53,391 nucleotides of DNA from Bacteroidota bacterium (GTDB taxonomy: Bacteria; Bacteroidota; Bacteroidia; Sphingobacteriales; Sphingobacteriaceae): assembly GCA_013289045.1 (NCBI GenBank), contig JABDAU010000016.1, positions 800 through 54,190 on the forward strand, written 5' to 3'. The position numbers were made by a program, and so were the translations under genes. Numbering within the stretch: position 1 is the first letter of the stretch; every line of letters starts with the position of its first letter. Under the pieces are notes generated by a model. It was not told where the DNA came from, searched no databases, and saw only the letters and a list, made by a program, of their open reading frames with translations. Positions 10,805 to 18,946 of the stretch are shown here, one piece after another.

Positions 10805-10812
10805 CAAATATA
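10805..10812 (-). promoter_or_regulatory. Candidate -7 box of the PIN toxin-antitoxin operon
   Basis: TATATTTG on the minus strand fits TAnnTTTG exactly. Only three bases separate it from the ATG at 10801, so transcription would begin at or next to the start codon, giving a leaderless mRNA. No clear -33 TTG was found at normal distance. Confidence 0.4.
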
Positions 10813-10863
10813 ATCAAAATTTATTCCACTTATATTTACCTACCACTCCAATTCACAGCCTGC

Positions 10864-10899
10864 AAAAAAGCCTTTGCATATTTTACTACACAAAGGCTT
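10864..10899 (-). terminator. Terminator at the end of the dcw cluster
   Basis: On the minus strand AAGCCTTTG (10899-10891) pairs perfectly with CAAAGGCTT (10876-10868), followed by TTTT. It lies 23 bp after the ftsZ stop, so it marks the end of the division/cell-wall transcript and insulates the PIN module. Confidence 0.85.
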
Positions 10900-10921
10900 C
10901 ACACTCACTTTCTATACTAAT

Positions 10922-12544
10922 TTAATCCACGTTATCATGCAAAAATGAATTGTTGTTGCGTATTTCAACTTTTCCTTCACCATCGGGGATGAGGGTGAAA
11001 CGCGATACCTGGCTTTCGTCTGATGCAGGGGTTTCCTGCAATGCTATTTCCTTGCGTTTGTAAGCCGGTACATTTTCCATCTCCTGCAGGTTGCCGCTGC
11101 GCAGCTTCATGCTCAGGTCTTTCAACCGCATAATGCGCTCGCGCGATTTACGCAACTGCTCTTCCATGCTCTCTTCAGTCTTGTCGTCATCAGCACCTAC
11201 AATCGGTTCAGGTTCCGGTACTGCAACCGGCTCCGGTTCAATTTCAGCTTGTACAGGCTCAAAGTTTAACGCAGGATCAACCAGTTTAAAGGTGAAACCG
11301 GCTTCTTCCGGTTCTTCTTCAACAGGTTTCTCCTCATCCATCAGGTTATGTTTGATGACGGCCGCAGGCTCCTCAGACGATGATCTGGCGAACAGGTCAA
11401 ACAAGCCTGCCTGTGCCTGTTTTGGTGCTTCCTTAACTACCTCTTTATTCTTCATGTACGGGCCTTCAACCGGAACTTCCTTAACATGATTGATAAACTC
11501 GTTCACAACAGGTTTTACCAGCGGCTCACTTTCAGGCACCAGCATAGAAACGATCTTCTTGTTGCTGCTTTCTTTTTCGCGTTCGTCTTTGGTCTGGAAA
11601 CCGGTAGCGATAATGGTAACCGATATTTTCTCACCCAAATTCTCATCGATGCAGTTACCCCATATCAGGTCGGCAGCTAAGCCTGCTTCTTCCTGTATGT
11701 AATCGGTAATGATGCTTACTTCGTCCATGGTTACTTCCTTGCTGCCAGAGCTGATGTTGAGCAGGATGTAACGTGCGCCTTCTATCTCGTTATCCTTCAA
11801 TAATGGTGATGACAAAGCGCCTTCCACAGCCTTCAAAGCGCGGTTCTCGCCGTCGGCAGATGAACTGCCCATGATGGCTACGCCGCTTTCTTTCATTACG
11901 GTGCGAACATCTTTAAAGTCAACGTTGATATAGCCCGGCAGCGTAATGATCTCGGCAATGCCTTTGGCGGCCGTGGTCAAAATATTATCTGCCTGCGCAA
12001 ATGCCGATCCCAGCGTAAGGTTGCCGAAGATCTGGCGCAGCCTGTCGTTGGAGATCACCAGGTAGGAGTCGACATACTTTTTCAGCTCGTCCATACCCTC
12101 TTCGGCCTGCATTTTACGGCGTTTGCCTTCAAATGAGAACGGGGTGGTGATAATGCCGACCGTCAATATATCCAGCTCACGTGCAGCCTTGGCGATTATC
12201 GGGCTGGCGCCTGTACCGGTGCCGCCACCCATGCCTGCTGTAATAAACAGCATTTTGGTGCTGCTGCCCAGCATTTGTTTTATATCATCTATATTTTCGA
12301 TAGCCGAGTTTTTACCAACCTCAGGTATCGATCCTGCGCCCATGCCTTCGGTAAGGCTGGCGCCTAACTGCACTTTATTCGGAATAGGGCTCAGCTCAAG
12401 CGCCTGGGCATCGGTATTGCAAATAATAAAGTCAACACCGGTTATGCCTTGCTTGTACATGTGGTTTACAGCGTTGCCCCCGCCGCCGCCAACACCAATT
12501 ACCTTGATGATAGACGACTTATCTTTTAACATCTCAAACTTCAT
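10922..12544 (-). CDS. ftsZ: Cell division GTPase FtsZ
   Basis: A 540-residue tubulin homologue that forms the division ring. The GTP-binding T4 loop GGGTGTG is at residues 106-112, and the synergy loop appears as NVDFKDVRTVM. After the globular core (to about 320) there is a long acidic, Pro/Glu-rich linker. The PAYKRKEI element and the terminal FLHDNVD follow, a C-terminus typical of Bacteroidota FtsZ and longer than the 383 residues of E. coli. The start is uncertain between Met1 and Met5. It is the last gene of the cluster, separated from ftsA by 137 bp with DnaA-box-like sites, so it may have its own promoter. Confidence 0.98.
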   Translation of the reverse strand: MKFEMLKDKSSIIKVIGVGGGGGNAVNHMYKQGITGVDFIICNTDAQALELSPIPNKVQLGASLTEGMGAGSIPEVGKNSAIENIDDIKQMLGSSTKMLFITAGMGGGTGTGASPIIAKAARELDILTVGIITTPFSFEGKRRKMQAEEGMDELKKYVDSYLVISNDRLRQIFGNLTLGSAFAQADNILTTAAKGIAEIITLPGYINVDFKDVRTVMKESGVAIMGSSSADGENRALKAVEGALSSPLLKDNEIEGARYILLNISSGSKEVTMDEVSIITDYIQEEAGLAADLIWGNCIDENLGEKISVTIIATGFQTKDEREKESSNKKIVSMLVPESEPLVKPVVNEFINHVKEVPVEGPYMKNKEVVKEAPKQAQAGLFDLFARSSSEEPAAVIKHNLMDEEKPVEEEPEEAGFTFKLVDPALNFEPVQAEIEPEPVAVPEPEPIVGADDDKTEESMEEQLRKSRERIMRLKDLSMKLRSGNLQEMENVPAYKRKEIALQETPASDESQVSRFTLIPDGEGKVEIRNNNSFLHDNVD

Positions 12545-12610
12545 AATCTTAATTTTCAGTTACTTGTACCTGACGAATTATTAGTTTTCTCCCATTGTAA
12601 TATTAGGGCT

Positions 12611-12653
12611 TTTTCCACAGGGTTTTTCCACAATTGTCAGTATTGTGGAAAAA
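12611..12653. promoter_or_regulatory. Cluster of DnaA-box-like sites upstream of ftsZ
   Basis: Three copies of TTTTCCACA, which fits the relaxed DnaA-box consensus TTWTNCACA, lie at 12611-12619 and 12624-12632 (plus) and 12644-12652 (minus). The last two form a perfect 12-bp inverted repeat (12623-12634 and 12642-12653) around a 7-base spacer. They lie 67-109 bp upstream of the ftsZ start in the only long gap of the distal cluster. DnaA control of ftsZ is known in Caulobacter; here it is only inferred. A plain regulatory hairpin is the alternative. Confidence 0.45.
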
Positions 12654-12681
12654 TTACTTAATGTGAAAAACTACCTAAAAC

Positions 12682-14010
12682 TTATTTAATAAAGTCTTTA
12701 TCAGGGATATCATCCTTAATATAAGTCTTCAGTAATTCTATCCAGTTTGGCTTTTTGGCCAATGGTTTTTCCTTTGTTTTTTTCTTCACTTCTGCCTCCT
12801 GCGGCAAATCGTCATATTCCATTTTCTGGATGCCTTTTATCAGCAGGCCGATAGCAGTTGCGTACATCGGGCTTTGCAGGTCCTCATACACATTCTTTGG
12901 CAATACTTCGTTTTTGGCAAGATGCTCGTTAGGGTATCCGGTACGGCAATCCAAACCGGTCACAAACTCAACCAGCTGCGCAAGGTGCTTCAGTTGCGCA
13001 CCGCCACCTGTTACCACTATACCGCCAATCAGCTTCTTTTCGTAGCCCGATGCTTTAATCTCGTAATACACATGCTCAACTATCTCTTCCATACGGGCCT
13101 GGATCACAAAAGCCAGGTTTTTAACCGAAATTTCCTTCGGCTCACGGCCGCGTAAACCCGGTACACATACTATTTCGTTCTCCTTGTTCTCTTCAGCCAA
13201 TGCCGAACCGAAACGTACTTTCAGTTGCTCCGCGATATTGCGCATTACCGAGCAGCCTTCGCGGATATCCTCCGTAATGCTGTTACCGCCGAACGGAATT
13301 ACCGCCGTATGCCTGATCACGCCCTCGTGGAAGATGGCGATATCGGTAGTACCGCCGCCTATATCCACCAACACTACACCTGCTTCTTTCTCCTCGTCAC
13401 TCAATACCGATTCAGAAGATGCAAGCGGCTCCAATATCAGGTCCACTGTTTCCAGGGTGGCCTTGTTCACGCATTTTACTATGTTTTTGATCGCGGCAGT
13501 CTGGCCTGAAATAATGTGGAAGTTTGCTTCCAGCCTTACGCCTGCCATGCCTATCGGGTCTTTAATGCCCGGTTCGCCGTCAATGGTAAATTCCTGCGGG
13601 ATGACATGGATGATCCCTTCGCCCGGGGGCATTACCAGGTTAAACATGTCCTCTATCAGTTTATCGATATCCTTACGGGAGATCTCATTGTCCAGGTCGC
13701 GGCGCGTGATCAGGCCACGGTGCTGCAAACTTTTGATGTGCTGCCCGGCGATGCCCACGTTCACTACCTTTATTTCTACGTTCGATTGCGCACTGGCGAT
13801 ATCAACCGCCTGTATAATGCCCTGAACGGTTTTATCAATATTGGAAACGACCCCGCGCGTTACCCCTGCCGATTCAGCCTTGCCGATACCCAGTACTTCG
13901 ATCTTCCCGTTCTTGTTGCGGCGGCCAACTATAGCACAGATCTTTGTAGTTCCGATGTCCAATCCTACTACGATTGGCGAACTTTTGTCTTGTGTTAAAA
14001 TTTTGTCCAT
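12682..14010 (-). CDS. ftsA: Cell division protein FtsA
   Basis: A 442-residue actin-like ATPase that tethers FtsZ filaments to the membrane and recruits later division proteins. The phosphate-1 motif VGLDIGTTKICAIVG is at residues 15-29, and phosphate-2 is seen as VLVDIGGGTTDIAIF. The C-terminal NWIELLKTYIKDDIPDKDF replaces the usual amphipathic membrane-targeting helix region. It starts one base after ftsQ ends, consistent with one transcript. Confidence 0.97.
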   Translation of the reverse strand: MDKILTQDKSSPIVVGLDIGTTKICAIVGRRNKNGKIEVLGIGKAESAGVTRGVVSNIDKTVQGIIQAVDIASAQSNVEIKVVNVGIAGQHIKSLQHRGLITRRDLDNEISRKDIDKLIEDMFNLVMPPGEGIIHVIPQEFTIDGEPGIKDPIGMAGVRLEANFHIISGQTAAIKNIVKCVNKATLETVDLILEPLASSESVLSDEEKEAGVVLVDIGGGTTDIAIFHEGVIRHTAVIPFGGNSITEDIREGCSVMRNIAEQLKVRFGSALAEENKENEIVCVPGLRGREPKEISVKNLAFVIQARMEEIVEHVYYEIKASGYEKKLIGGIVVTGGGAQLKHLAQLVEFVTGLDCRTGYPNEHLAKNEVLPKNVYEDLQSPMYATAIGLLIKGIQKMEYDDLPQEAEVKKKTKEKPLAKKPNWIELLKTYIKDDIPDKDFIK

Positions 14011-14011
14011 A

Positions 14012-14875
14012 TTAATTACTTATTTGAGATGTGTCCTTAACCATTTGCGTCGAATCCTTCTTTAATGCGGCCGCTTCTTTAGCTGCAATCGAATCCTTTT
14101 TTGTAAGCTGATTTTTTACGCCGACAACCTGGTTGGCGTATTTGATATTTATCGCTTTATATGTGCCCCAGCCGGCCTGCGGCAGCGCCTTTTTATAAAA
14201 TATGAGCAGGTTATGAAACTTGCTGTCCAGCGAATCGGCATCGCCCAGCAAAATGCGCTGATTGCCTACCCGGGGGATCAGCTCGATCTCGTGCTGCTGG
14301 TTCACATAGATCTGTGCTATCTGCGCCGCCCATAACGAATCCTTGCGGATATAATCGGCCGTTTTGTAAACAGCTTTTGCCAGTTCTGTGTGCAGCGTAT
14401 CCACCTGCCCGCCGAATGGCTCCTCGATAAAACCGTTAGCCACCAACACCATTGCGGTAAAGTTTTCCGATAACGGCACCTTCAAACCATGCTCATCCAC
14501 ATAATAATCCTGGCTGTTCTGGTTCAGGATGCGCAGAATAGGCTTACGCTGACTGATCTCTACCTCTATCACCCCGTCCATATCCTCAAACACCCTTGCC
14601 GACTGCACGAACGGGTTAGCCTTCAGCCTGCTTTCGAGCAAGTGAATGTTAATCGCATCCAGGTTGCGGCCTATCAGCGCTTTTTCGTTTACGATGTTGT
14701 CTATTTCCTGCTTATCGATAAAAAATTCGTTACCGGGCAGGTATACTTTTACATCCTTGCAGATCACGTCCGCTTTCTTCTCCGCGATAAAGCTCATAAG
14801 CACAACCACGCCGCCAAGCGCTACCAGCCAGCCGCATGCAATCAAAATATATTTCCATATGCGCTTCTTAAACAT
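14012..14875 (-). CDS. ftsQ: Cell division protein FtsQ
   Basis: A 287-residue bitopic membrane protein. A single N-terminal membrane segment lies at about residues 9-30 (YILIACGWLVALGGVVVLMS), followed by a POTRA-like and FtsQ periplasmic domain (about 40-240) and a charged, Lys-rich tail. FtsQ bridges early and late division proteins. The sequence is weakly conserved and the identification leans on position between murC and ftsA plus topology. Its start overlaps the end of murC by 8 bp. Confidence 0.92.
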   Translation of the reverse strand: MFKKRIWKYILIACGWLVALGGVVVLMSFIAEKKADVICKDVKVYLPGNEFFIDKQEIDNIVNEKALIGRNLDAINIHLLESRLKANPFVQSARVFEDMDGVIEVEISQRKPILRILNQNSQDYYVDEHGLKVPLSENFTAMVLVANGFIEEPFGGQVDTLHTELAKAVYKTADYIRKDSLWAAQIAQIYVNQQHEIELIPRVGNQRILLGDADSLDSKFHNLLIFYKKALPQAGWGTYKAINIKYANQVVGVKNQLTKKDSIAAKEAAALKKDSTQMVKDTSQISN

Positions 14876-16223
14876 GGCTCAAGGCAGCTTTTAATGGTTC
14901 AATTAAATTATCTATATCGCCTGCGCCAACGGTTAACAGCAGCGCGGGTTGTTCATTTTTTATCGCTTCAACCGCTTCCTGTTTTCCCAGCTTACGTTTA
15001 TTGGCCAGCTGCATACGGTTCAGTATCATGTCGCTGTTTACGCCTTCTATCGGCAGCTCACGGGCGGGGTAAATGTCCAGCATGATGAGCTCATCCGTCA
15101 GGTCGAGCACTTCGGCAAAACCATCGGCGAAATCGCGTGTGCGGGTGTACAAATGCGGCTGAAAAATGGTCACCAGCTTTTTATCCGGATACAATTTTTT
15201 GACCGATGTGATGGCCGCGCGTAATTCTTCCGGATGATGCGCATAGTCATCTATATAAATGTGCTCCGGCGTTTTTACAATGTATTCAAACCTGCGCTTC
15301 ACCCCGCGAAATGCTTCCAGCGCAGCTTTTATCGCCTGCGGCGAAACGCCCAGCATCAATGCCGCTTCGGTTGCCGCGGTGGCATTCTCTACATTATGAA
15401 AACCCGGGATGCCTAACTGGATATCCTTTATTTCGGTATCATTATTCTTAAAATCGAAATAAAAGCTGCCGTTTGCTATGCGGATGTTTGATGCAGTTAC
15501 ATCGGCATCTTCCGTTGTGCTATAGGTAACGCCTATCTCCAATGGTAACCCTTGTTTGCGGATCAATGTGCCGCCTTCTTTTATCTGCGAAGCGAACATT
15601 TTGAACGAATCCAGCAGATGCGAGTGATCACCGTAAATATCCAAATGGTCGGCATCCATTGAAGTGATGACCGCGATATTTGGATAAAGTGTCAGGAACG
15701 AACGGTCGTACTCATCTGCCTCAACCACTACAATATCATTTTTACCGTAAAGCACATTGCTGTTGTAGTTGGATGAGATGCCACCCAAAAACGCCGAGCA
15801 ATCCACTCCCGAATGCTTCAGGATGTGCGCCACCATGGTTGAAGTTGTCGTTTTACCATGAGTACCCGCAACCGCAACTGTAAACTTACCGCGACTGATC
15901 AACCCCAATACCTGCGAGCGTTTAAACAGCTCAAAACCTGCGTTCTTAAAGAAGTTCACGATCTCAGAATCCTTCGGAACAGCAGGTGTAAATATGATTA
16001 GCGTGCTTTCGTCAGGCTCATGGAAATTCATGGGTATTAAGTCGGCCTTATCTTCAAATATTACGCACATGCCTTCGTGCTGCAATTCTGTGGTAAGCTC
16101 AGTTGACGTTTTATCGTAGCCGCATACAACGCAACCCAGATGATGGAAATAGCGCGCCAGGCCGCTCATGCCTATGCCGCCTATGCCTATCAAATAAACC
16201 CGTTGTATGTTACTTAACTCCAT
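14868..16223 (-). CDS. murC: UDP-N-acetylmuramate--L-alanine ligase MurC
   Basis: A 451-residue cytoplasmic Mur ligase that adds L-Ala to UDP-MurNAc. The N-terminal Rossmann motif LIGIGGIGMSGLA is at residues 11-23, the ATP-binding AGTHGKTTT has K124, and the central-domain segment DDYAHHPEEL is present. The length is normal. It is preceded, in the transcript, by family-B repeat DNA and a terminator-like hairpin, so murC-ftsQ-ftsA may be partly uncoupled from the upstream genes. Confidence 0.97.
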   Translation of the reverse strand: MELSNIQRVYLIGIGGIGMSGLARYFHHLGCVVCGYDKTSTELTTELQHEGMCVIFEDKADLIPMNFHEPDESTLIIFTPAVPKDSEIVNFFKNAGFELFKRSQVLGLISRGKFTVAVAGTHGKTTTSTMVAHILKHSGVDCSAFLGGISSNYNSNVLYGKNDIVVVEADEYDRSFLTLYPNIAVITSMDADHLDIYGDHSHLLDSFKMFASQIKEGGTLIRKQGLPLEIGVTYSTTEDADVTASNIRIANGSFYFDFKNNDTEIKDIQLGIPGFHNVENATAATEAALMLGVSPQAIKAALEAFRGVKRRFEYIVKTPEHIYIDDYAHHPEELRAAITSVKKLYPDKKLVTIFQPHLYTRTRDFADGFAEVLDLTDELIMLDIYPARELPIEGVNSDMILNRMQLANKRKLGKQEAVEAIKNEQPALLLTVGAGDIDNLIEPLKAALSHV

Positions 16224-16343
16224 GTGATTACACCGATTATTTTATGATTACACCGATTTTTAGTCCATAGACCATGGTCAATAGTCCATAGCCATTATTC
16301 TTTTCACTTTTTGCCATGGTCCATGGACTATCGTCCATGGTCT
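16224..16343. repeat. Family B palindromic repeat, copy B1 (murG-murC gap)
   Basis: The right part is an imperfect inverted repeat: arm 16269-16295 (agaccatggtcaatagtcca...) and arm 16313-16343 (gccatggtccatggactatc...). The left part, 16224-16261, contains GATTACACCGATT twice. The same two-part layout recurs at 21653-21793, and the palindromic part also at 18836-18944. Confidence 0.8.
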
Positions 16344-16347
16344 TTCC

Positions 16348-16387
16348 AAAAAAGCCCTCCCCGCATGGCAACACGGGGAATAGGCTT
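16348..16387 (-). terminator. Terminator-like hairpin between murG and murC
   Basis: On the minus strand AAGCC (16387-16383) pairs with GGCTT (16356-16352), and CCCCG (16378-16374) with CGGGG (16363-16359), across a small internal loop, followed by a run of six T. It lies between two genes normally co-transcribed, so it may attenuate and not fully stop transcription. Confidence 0.5.
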
Positions 16388-16398
16388 ACATTTAATTG

Positions 16399-17556
16399 TT
16401 AATTTGTTATTTGCATAACTTCTTTCGCTATCACTTCATCGGCGTCCGGCAGGGCCAGTTTGCCAATATTTACGCTTAATGTCTTTTGTTTGTCTTTATC
16501 TTTTAATAGCTCCAATGCCGCATCAACCAGCTTTGCTTCCGCATCACGGTCGGGTATAAATAATGCCGCATTGTCATGTACCAGCGCTAATGCATTTTTG
16601 GTTTGATGGTCCTCCGCCACGTTTGGCGATGGCACCAGGATCACTGGTTTTTTGATCACACACAGCTCGGCAATTGTGCCTGCGCCTGCGCGGGAGATGA
16701 TCACATCAGCAGCGGCATAGGCCAGGTCCATCCTGTTTATAAATTCCATAATGCGGATATTCGGATGGTAATCGCGGCCTAGCTTTTCTATGATCTGTTT
16801 GTAATAAAATTTACCAGTCTGCCATATCACCTGTACATCGGCTTCCAGTATCTTATCCATTCCGCCGAGGATGCTGTTATTCAAAGTACGTGCGCCCAAA
16901 CTGCCGCCGGTAACCAGGATGGTCTTTTTGTCCGATTCCAGCTTCATCAGTTCGATGGCCTGCAGGCGCTTGCCTGCTATGTCAACCGAATCCCTGCGGA
17001 TAGGATTGCCCGTTTTGATGATCTTGCTCGACGGGAAAAATTTCTCCATACCGTCAAACGCCACACATACTTCCCGCGCCTTTTTGCCCAGCCATTTGTT
17101 GGTTACGCCCGCATAGGAATTTTGTTCCTGAATGATGTACGGTATACCTTTTATCGACGCCGCGTACAGCATCGGCCCCGAAGCATAACCGCCAACACCT
17201 ACCGCAGCATCCGGTTTAAAATCTTTGATGATCTGAATAGCATTACGAATGCTGCCGATGAGCTTAAAGGGAACTTTCAGGTTTTTGATGATCGACCCGC
17301 GCTGTATGCCTTGTATATCCAACCCAATGATCTCGTAACCGGCTGCAGGCACCTTTTCCATTTCCATGCGGCCTTTGGCGCCCACAAACAATATTTCGGT
17401 GCTGGGATCAAGCGCCTTCAACGCATTGGCAATGGCAATAGCCGGGAAGATATGCCCACCCGTACCACCACCACTAATGATGATGCGGCGCCCAAGCCCC
17501 CCAGCCCCCTGAAGGGGGAGTTTTTGATTAGCGGCTTTGTTATCCTTTTTTGCCAT
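16399..17556 (-). CDS. murG: UDP-GlcNAc:undecaprenyl-PP-MurNAc-pentapeptide GlcNAc transferase MurG, with repeat-encoded N-terminus
   Basis: A 385-residue GT-B glycosyltransferase that makes lipid II from lipid I at the inner membrane face. The glycine-rich GGGTGGH is at residues 29-35, with VTGGSLGA and RAGAGTIAEL further on. Residues 6-20 (NKAANQKLPLQGAGG) are not part of the family fold. They are encoded by repeat family A (copy A1, 17495-17521) plus flank, and the same peptide occurs in MurD of this window. The frame is kept, and no other start codon lies between the repeat and the fold, so the peptide is probably made. Confidence 0.97.
   Translation of the reverse strand: MAKKDNKAANQKLPLQGAGGLGRRIIISGGGTGGHIFPAIAIANALKALDPSTEILFVGAKGRMEMEKVPAAGYEIIGLDIQGIQRGSIIKNLKVPFKLIGSIRNAIQIIKDFKPDAAVGVGGYASGPMLYAASIKGIPYIIQEQNSYAGVTNKWLGKKAREVCVAFDGMEKFFPSSKIIKTGNPIRRDSVDIAGKRLQAIELMKLESDKKTILVTGGSLGARTLNNSILGGMDKILEADVQVIWQTGKFYYKQIIEKLGRDYHPNIRIMEFINRMDLAYAAADVIISRAGAGTIAELCVIKKPVILVPSPNVAEDHQTKNALALVHDNAALFIPDRDAEAKLVDAALELLKDKDKQKTLSVNIGKLALPDADEVIAKEVMQITN
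17495..17521 (-). repeat. Family A palindromic repeat, copy A1 (inside murG)
   Basis: A 27-bp C/G-rich element with the central palindrome CCCCCTGAAGGGGG. It lies within the murG coding region, in frame. A larger 48-bp block (17496-17543) is shared with murD (20278-20325) at 47 of 48 positions. It is inverted relative to copies A2, A3 and A5. Confidence 0.9.
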
Positions 17557-17602
17557 TTGACCGGTTATTCAATATATGTTCTTTCTTCAAATTATATTTT
17601 TC

Positions 17603-17629
17603 ACTCCCCCTTTAGGGGGTCGGGGGGCT
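17603..17629 (+). repeat. Family A palindromic repeat, copy A2 (ftsW-murG gap)
   Basis: ACTCCCCCTTTAGGGGG plus TCGGGGGGCT, the inverse complement of A1 except for three positions. The ftsW stop codon (17628-17630) overlaps its right end. With A1 it flanks the murG start codon at 17556. Confidence 0.9.
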
Positions 17630-18830
17630 AAAGAGCCAGCTTACGTCCTCTTACTCCCCCTTCAGGGGGTTGGGGGGCTGTGTTATCTTTAATTTCTCCC
17701 ACCACTACTTTCTTTGGTTCCTCTGTATCACGACTTACCGAAAGGATAATGCCGAATGCCATACTGGTAAATAATATGGATGTACCGCCCATGCTCACAA
17801 ACGGAAGCGGCACACCGGTTACCGGGCCTAAGCCAACTGCCACCGCCATGTTGGCGAAGGCCTGTATGGTTAAGCTAAAGCTTAAGCCCGCCGCCAGCAA
17901 TGTGCCGAATGCTTTTGGCGCTTTGGTTGCTATTTTAATGCATCGGTACAGCAGGAAGATGTAAATGCTCATCAATATCATCCCGCCGAACAAGCCATAT
18001 TCTTCAACAATGATGGCGAAGATCTCATCCGAGTATGCCTCGGGCAGGTAATTCACCTCGCTGCTTTTGCCGGGGCCTTTGCCAAACAGTCCGCCTGTTG
18101 CGATGGCTATTTTGGCATGGTCGGATTGGAATGATTTATCTGGGTTAGTCGCTTCCGGGTGCATGAAGGTGTGGATACGCGTCATGTACACATGGCGGCG
18201 CGGGCCAAGCATTACTACAGCACCTAACAAAAACGCACCGGCTAAACAGGTTACCGCTATTTGTTTTACGCTGATACGGCCCATGATGAGCAATAAAATA
18301 CTCACACCAAACAGCATCAACGCTGTTGAAAGGTTTGCCCAGGCTATCAGGATGAATACCACGCAAACCGCACCCATTATCGGTATAAAGGATTGCTTTA
18401 CGTTTTTGATATTTTCCTGCTTGCGCGATAAGGTGCGCGCCAGGTAAGTGATCAATGCCAGTTTGGCCAAATCCGAAGTCTGAAAGCTTAAGCCTGTACC
18501 CGGAATGGATACCCAGCGACTGGCCTCATTCAAATGGTTACCAAAAACAAGCGTATACAGCAACAACGGGATAGTGATCACCATCATGATCTTGGAAATG
18601 CCCTTGTACCAGTTATAATCTATCCGGTGACAAACATACATCAACCCCAAACCGGCCAGCATCATTGCCACGTGCTTACGGATAAGCAACGACTCGGCGC
18701 TTACACCGTCTTTATATGCCAGTGTATCAATAGCGCTGTAAACCGCCAGCATAGAAATAACCGACAGCAGTATCACTATCAGCCATATCCAGCGGTCGCC
18801 TTTTGTGTTATTCCATATTCTGTTCATCAT
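17628..18830 (-). CDS. ftsW: Lipid II polymerase / SEDS protein FtsW
   Basis: A 400-residue multi-pass SEDS glycosyltransferase that polymerises lipid II with FtsI at the septum. About ten membrane segments are visible, and the family segment FVSMGGTSILFT lies near the end. The frame is open to an ATG at 18881, but the first 17 codons of that version (MAMDNGPWSMDKK) are read from the left arm of repeat B2. I therefore prefer MMNRIWNN at 18830 (or 18827). The C-terminal tail NTAPQPPEGGVRGRKLAL is encoded by repeat copy A3, and the stop touches A2. Both ends of the gene have thus been touched by repeats. Confidence 0.95.
   Translation of the reverse strand: MMNRIWNNTKGDRWIWLIVILLSVISMLAVYSAIDTLAYKDGVSAESLLIRKHVAMMLAGLGLMYVCHRIDYNWYKGISKIMMVITIPLLLYTLVFGNHLNEASRWVSIPGTGLSFQTSDLAKLALITYLARTLSRKQENIKNVKQSFIPIMGAVCVVFILIAWANLSTALMLFGVSILLLIMGRISVKQIAVTCLAGAFLLGAVVMLGPRRHVYMTRIHTFMHPEATNPDKSFQSDHAKIAIATGGLFGKGPGKSSEVNYLPEAYSDEIFAIIVEEYGLFGGMILMSIYIFLLYRCIKIATKAPKAFGTLLAAGLSFSLTIQAFANMAVAVGLGPVTGVPLPFVSMGGTSILFTSMAFGIILSVSRDTEEPKKVVVGEIKDNTAPQPPEGGVRGRKLAL
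17653..17679 (+). repeat. Family A palindromic repeat, copy A3 (3' end of ftsW)
   Basis: ACTCCCCCTTCAGGGGG plus TTGGGGGGCT. It lies inside the ftsW coding region, and in that frame it supplies the residues APQPPEGGV of the FtsW tail. It has the same orientation as A2, 23 bp away. Confidence 0.9.
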
Positions 18831-18835
18831 CTTTT

Positions 18836-18944
18836 TGTCCATAGACCATGGTCCATTGTCCATAGCCATTCTTGTTTTCATTTGTTATTTAGTCTATTGA
18901 CTTTCCGGCCATTGCTATGGTCTATCGTCCATGGACTATGGTCT
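18836..18944. repeat. Family B palindromic repeat, copy B2 (murD-ftsW gap)
   Basis: The left arm 18836-18872 and the right arm 18914-18944 are imperfect inverted copies made of CCATGGAC/GTCCATGG words. The right arm (31 bp) is identical to the right arm of B3 (21763-21793). The right arm ends two bases before the murD stop, and the left arm overlaps the possible upstream start of ftsW. Confidence 0.85.
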
Positions 18945-18946
18945 GC

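Noticed and set aside
13184..13825. A 213-codon plus-strand open frame opposite ftsA
   Set aside because: It lies wholly inside the strongly conserved ftsA on the other strand, has biased shadow composition and no family resemblance.
14489..15085. A 198-codon plus-strand frame across ftsQ and murC
   Set aside because: It crosses two real overlapping genes and is explained as a shadow frame.
17495..17679. Clustered G/C-rich repeats considered as a CRISPR array
   Set aside because: Copies are in both orientations, irregularly spaced, partly inside coding regions, and there are no cas genes.
17603..17679. Possible G-quadruplex from the GGGGG runs of A2 and A3
   Set aside because: Each element gives only two long G runs, 50 bp from the next, and the same bases pair better in hairpins; too weak to list as a feature.
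18831..18881. Upstream ATG start of ftsW (17 extra codons)
   Set aside because: The codons come from the left arm of repeat B2 and are not part of the SEDS fold; the ATGs at 18830/18827 fit better.
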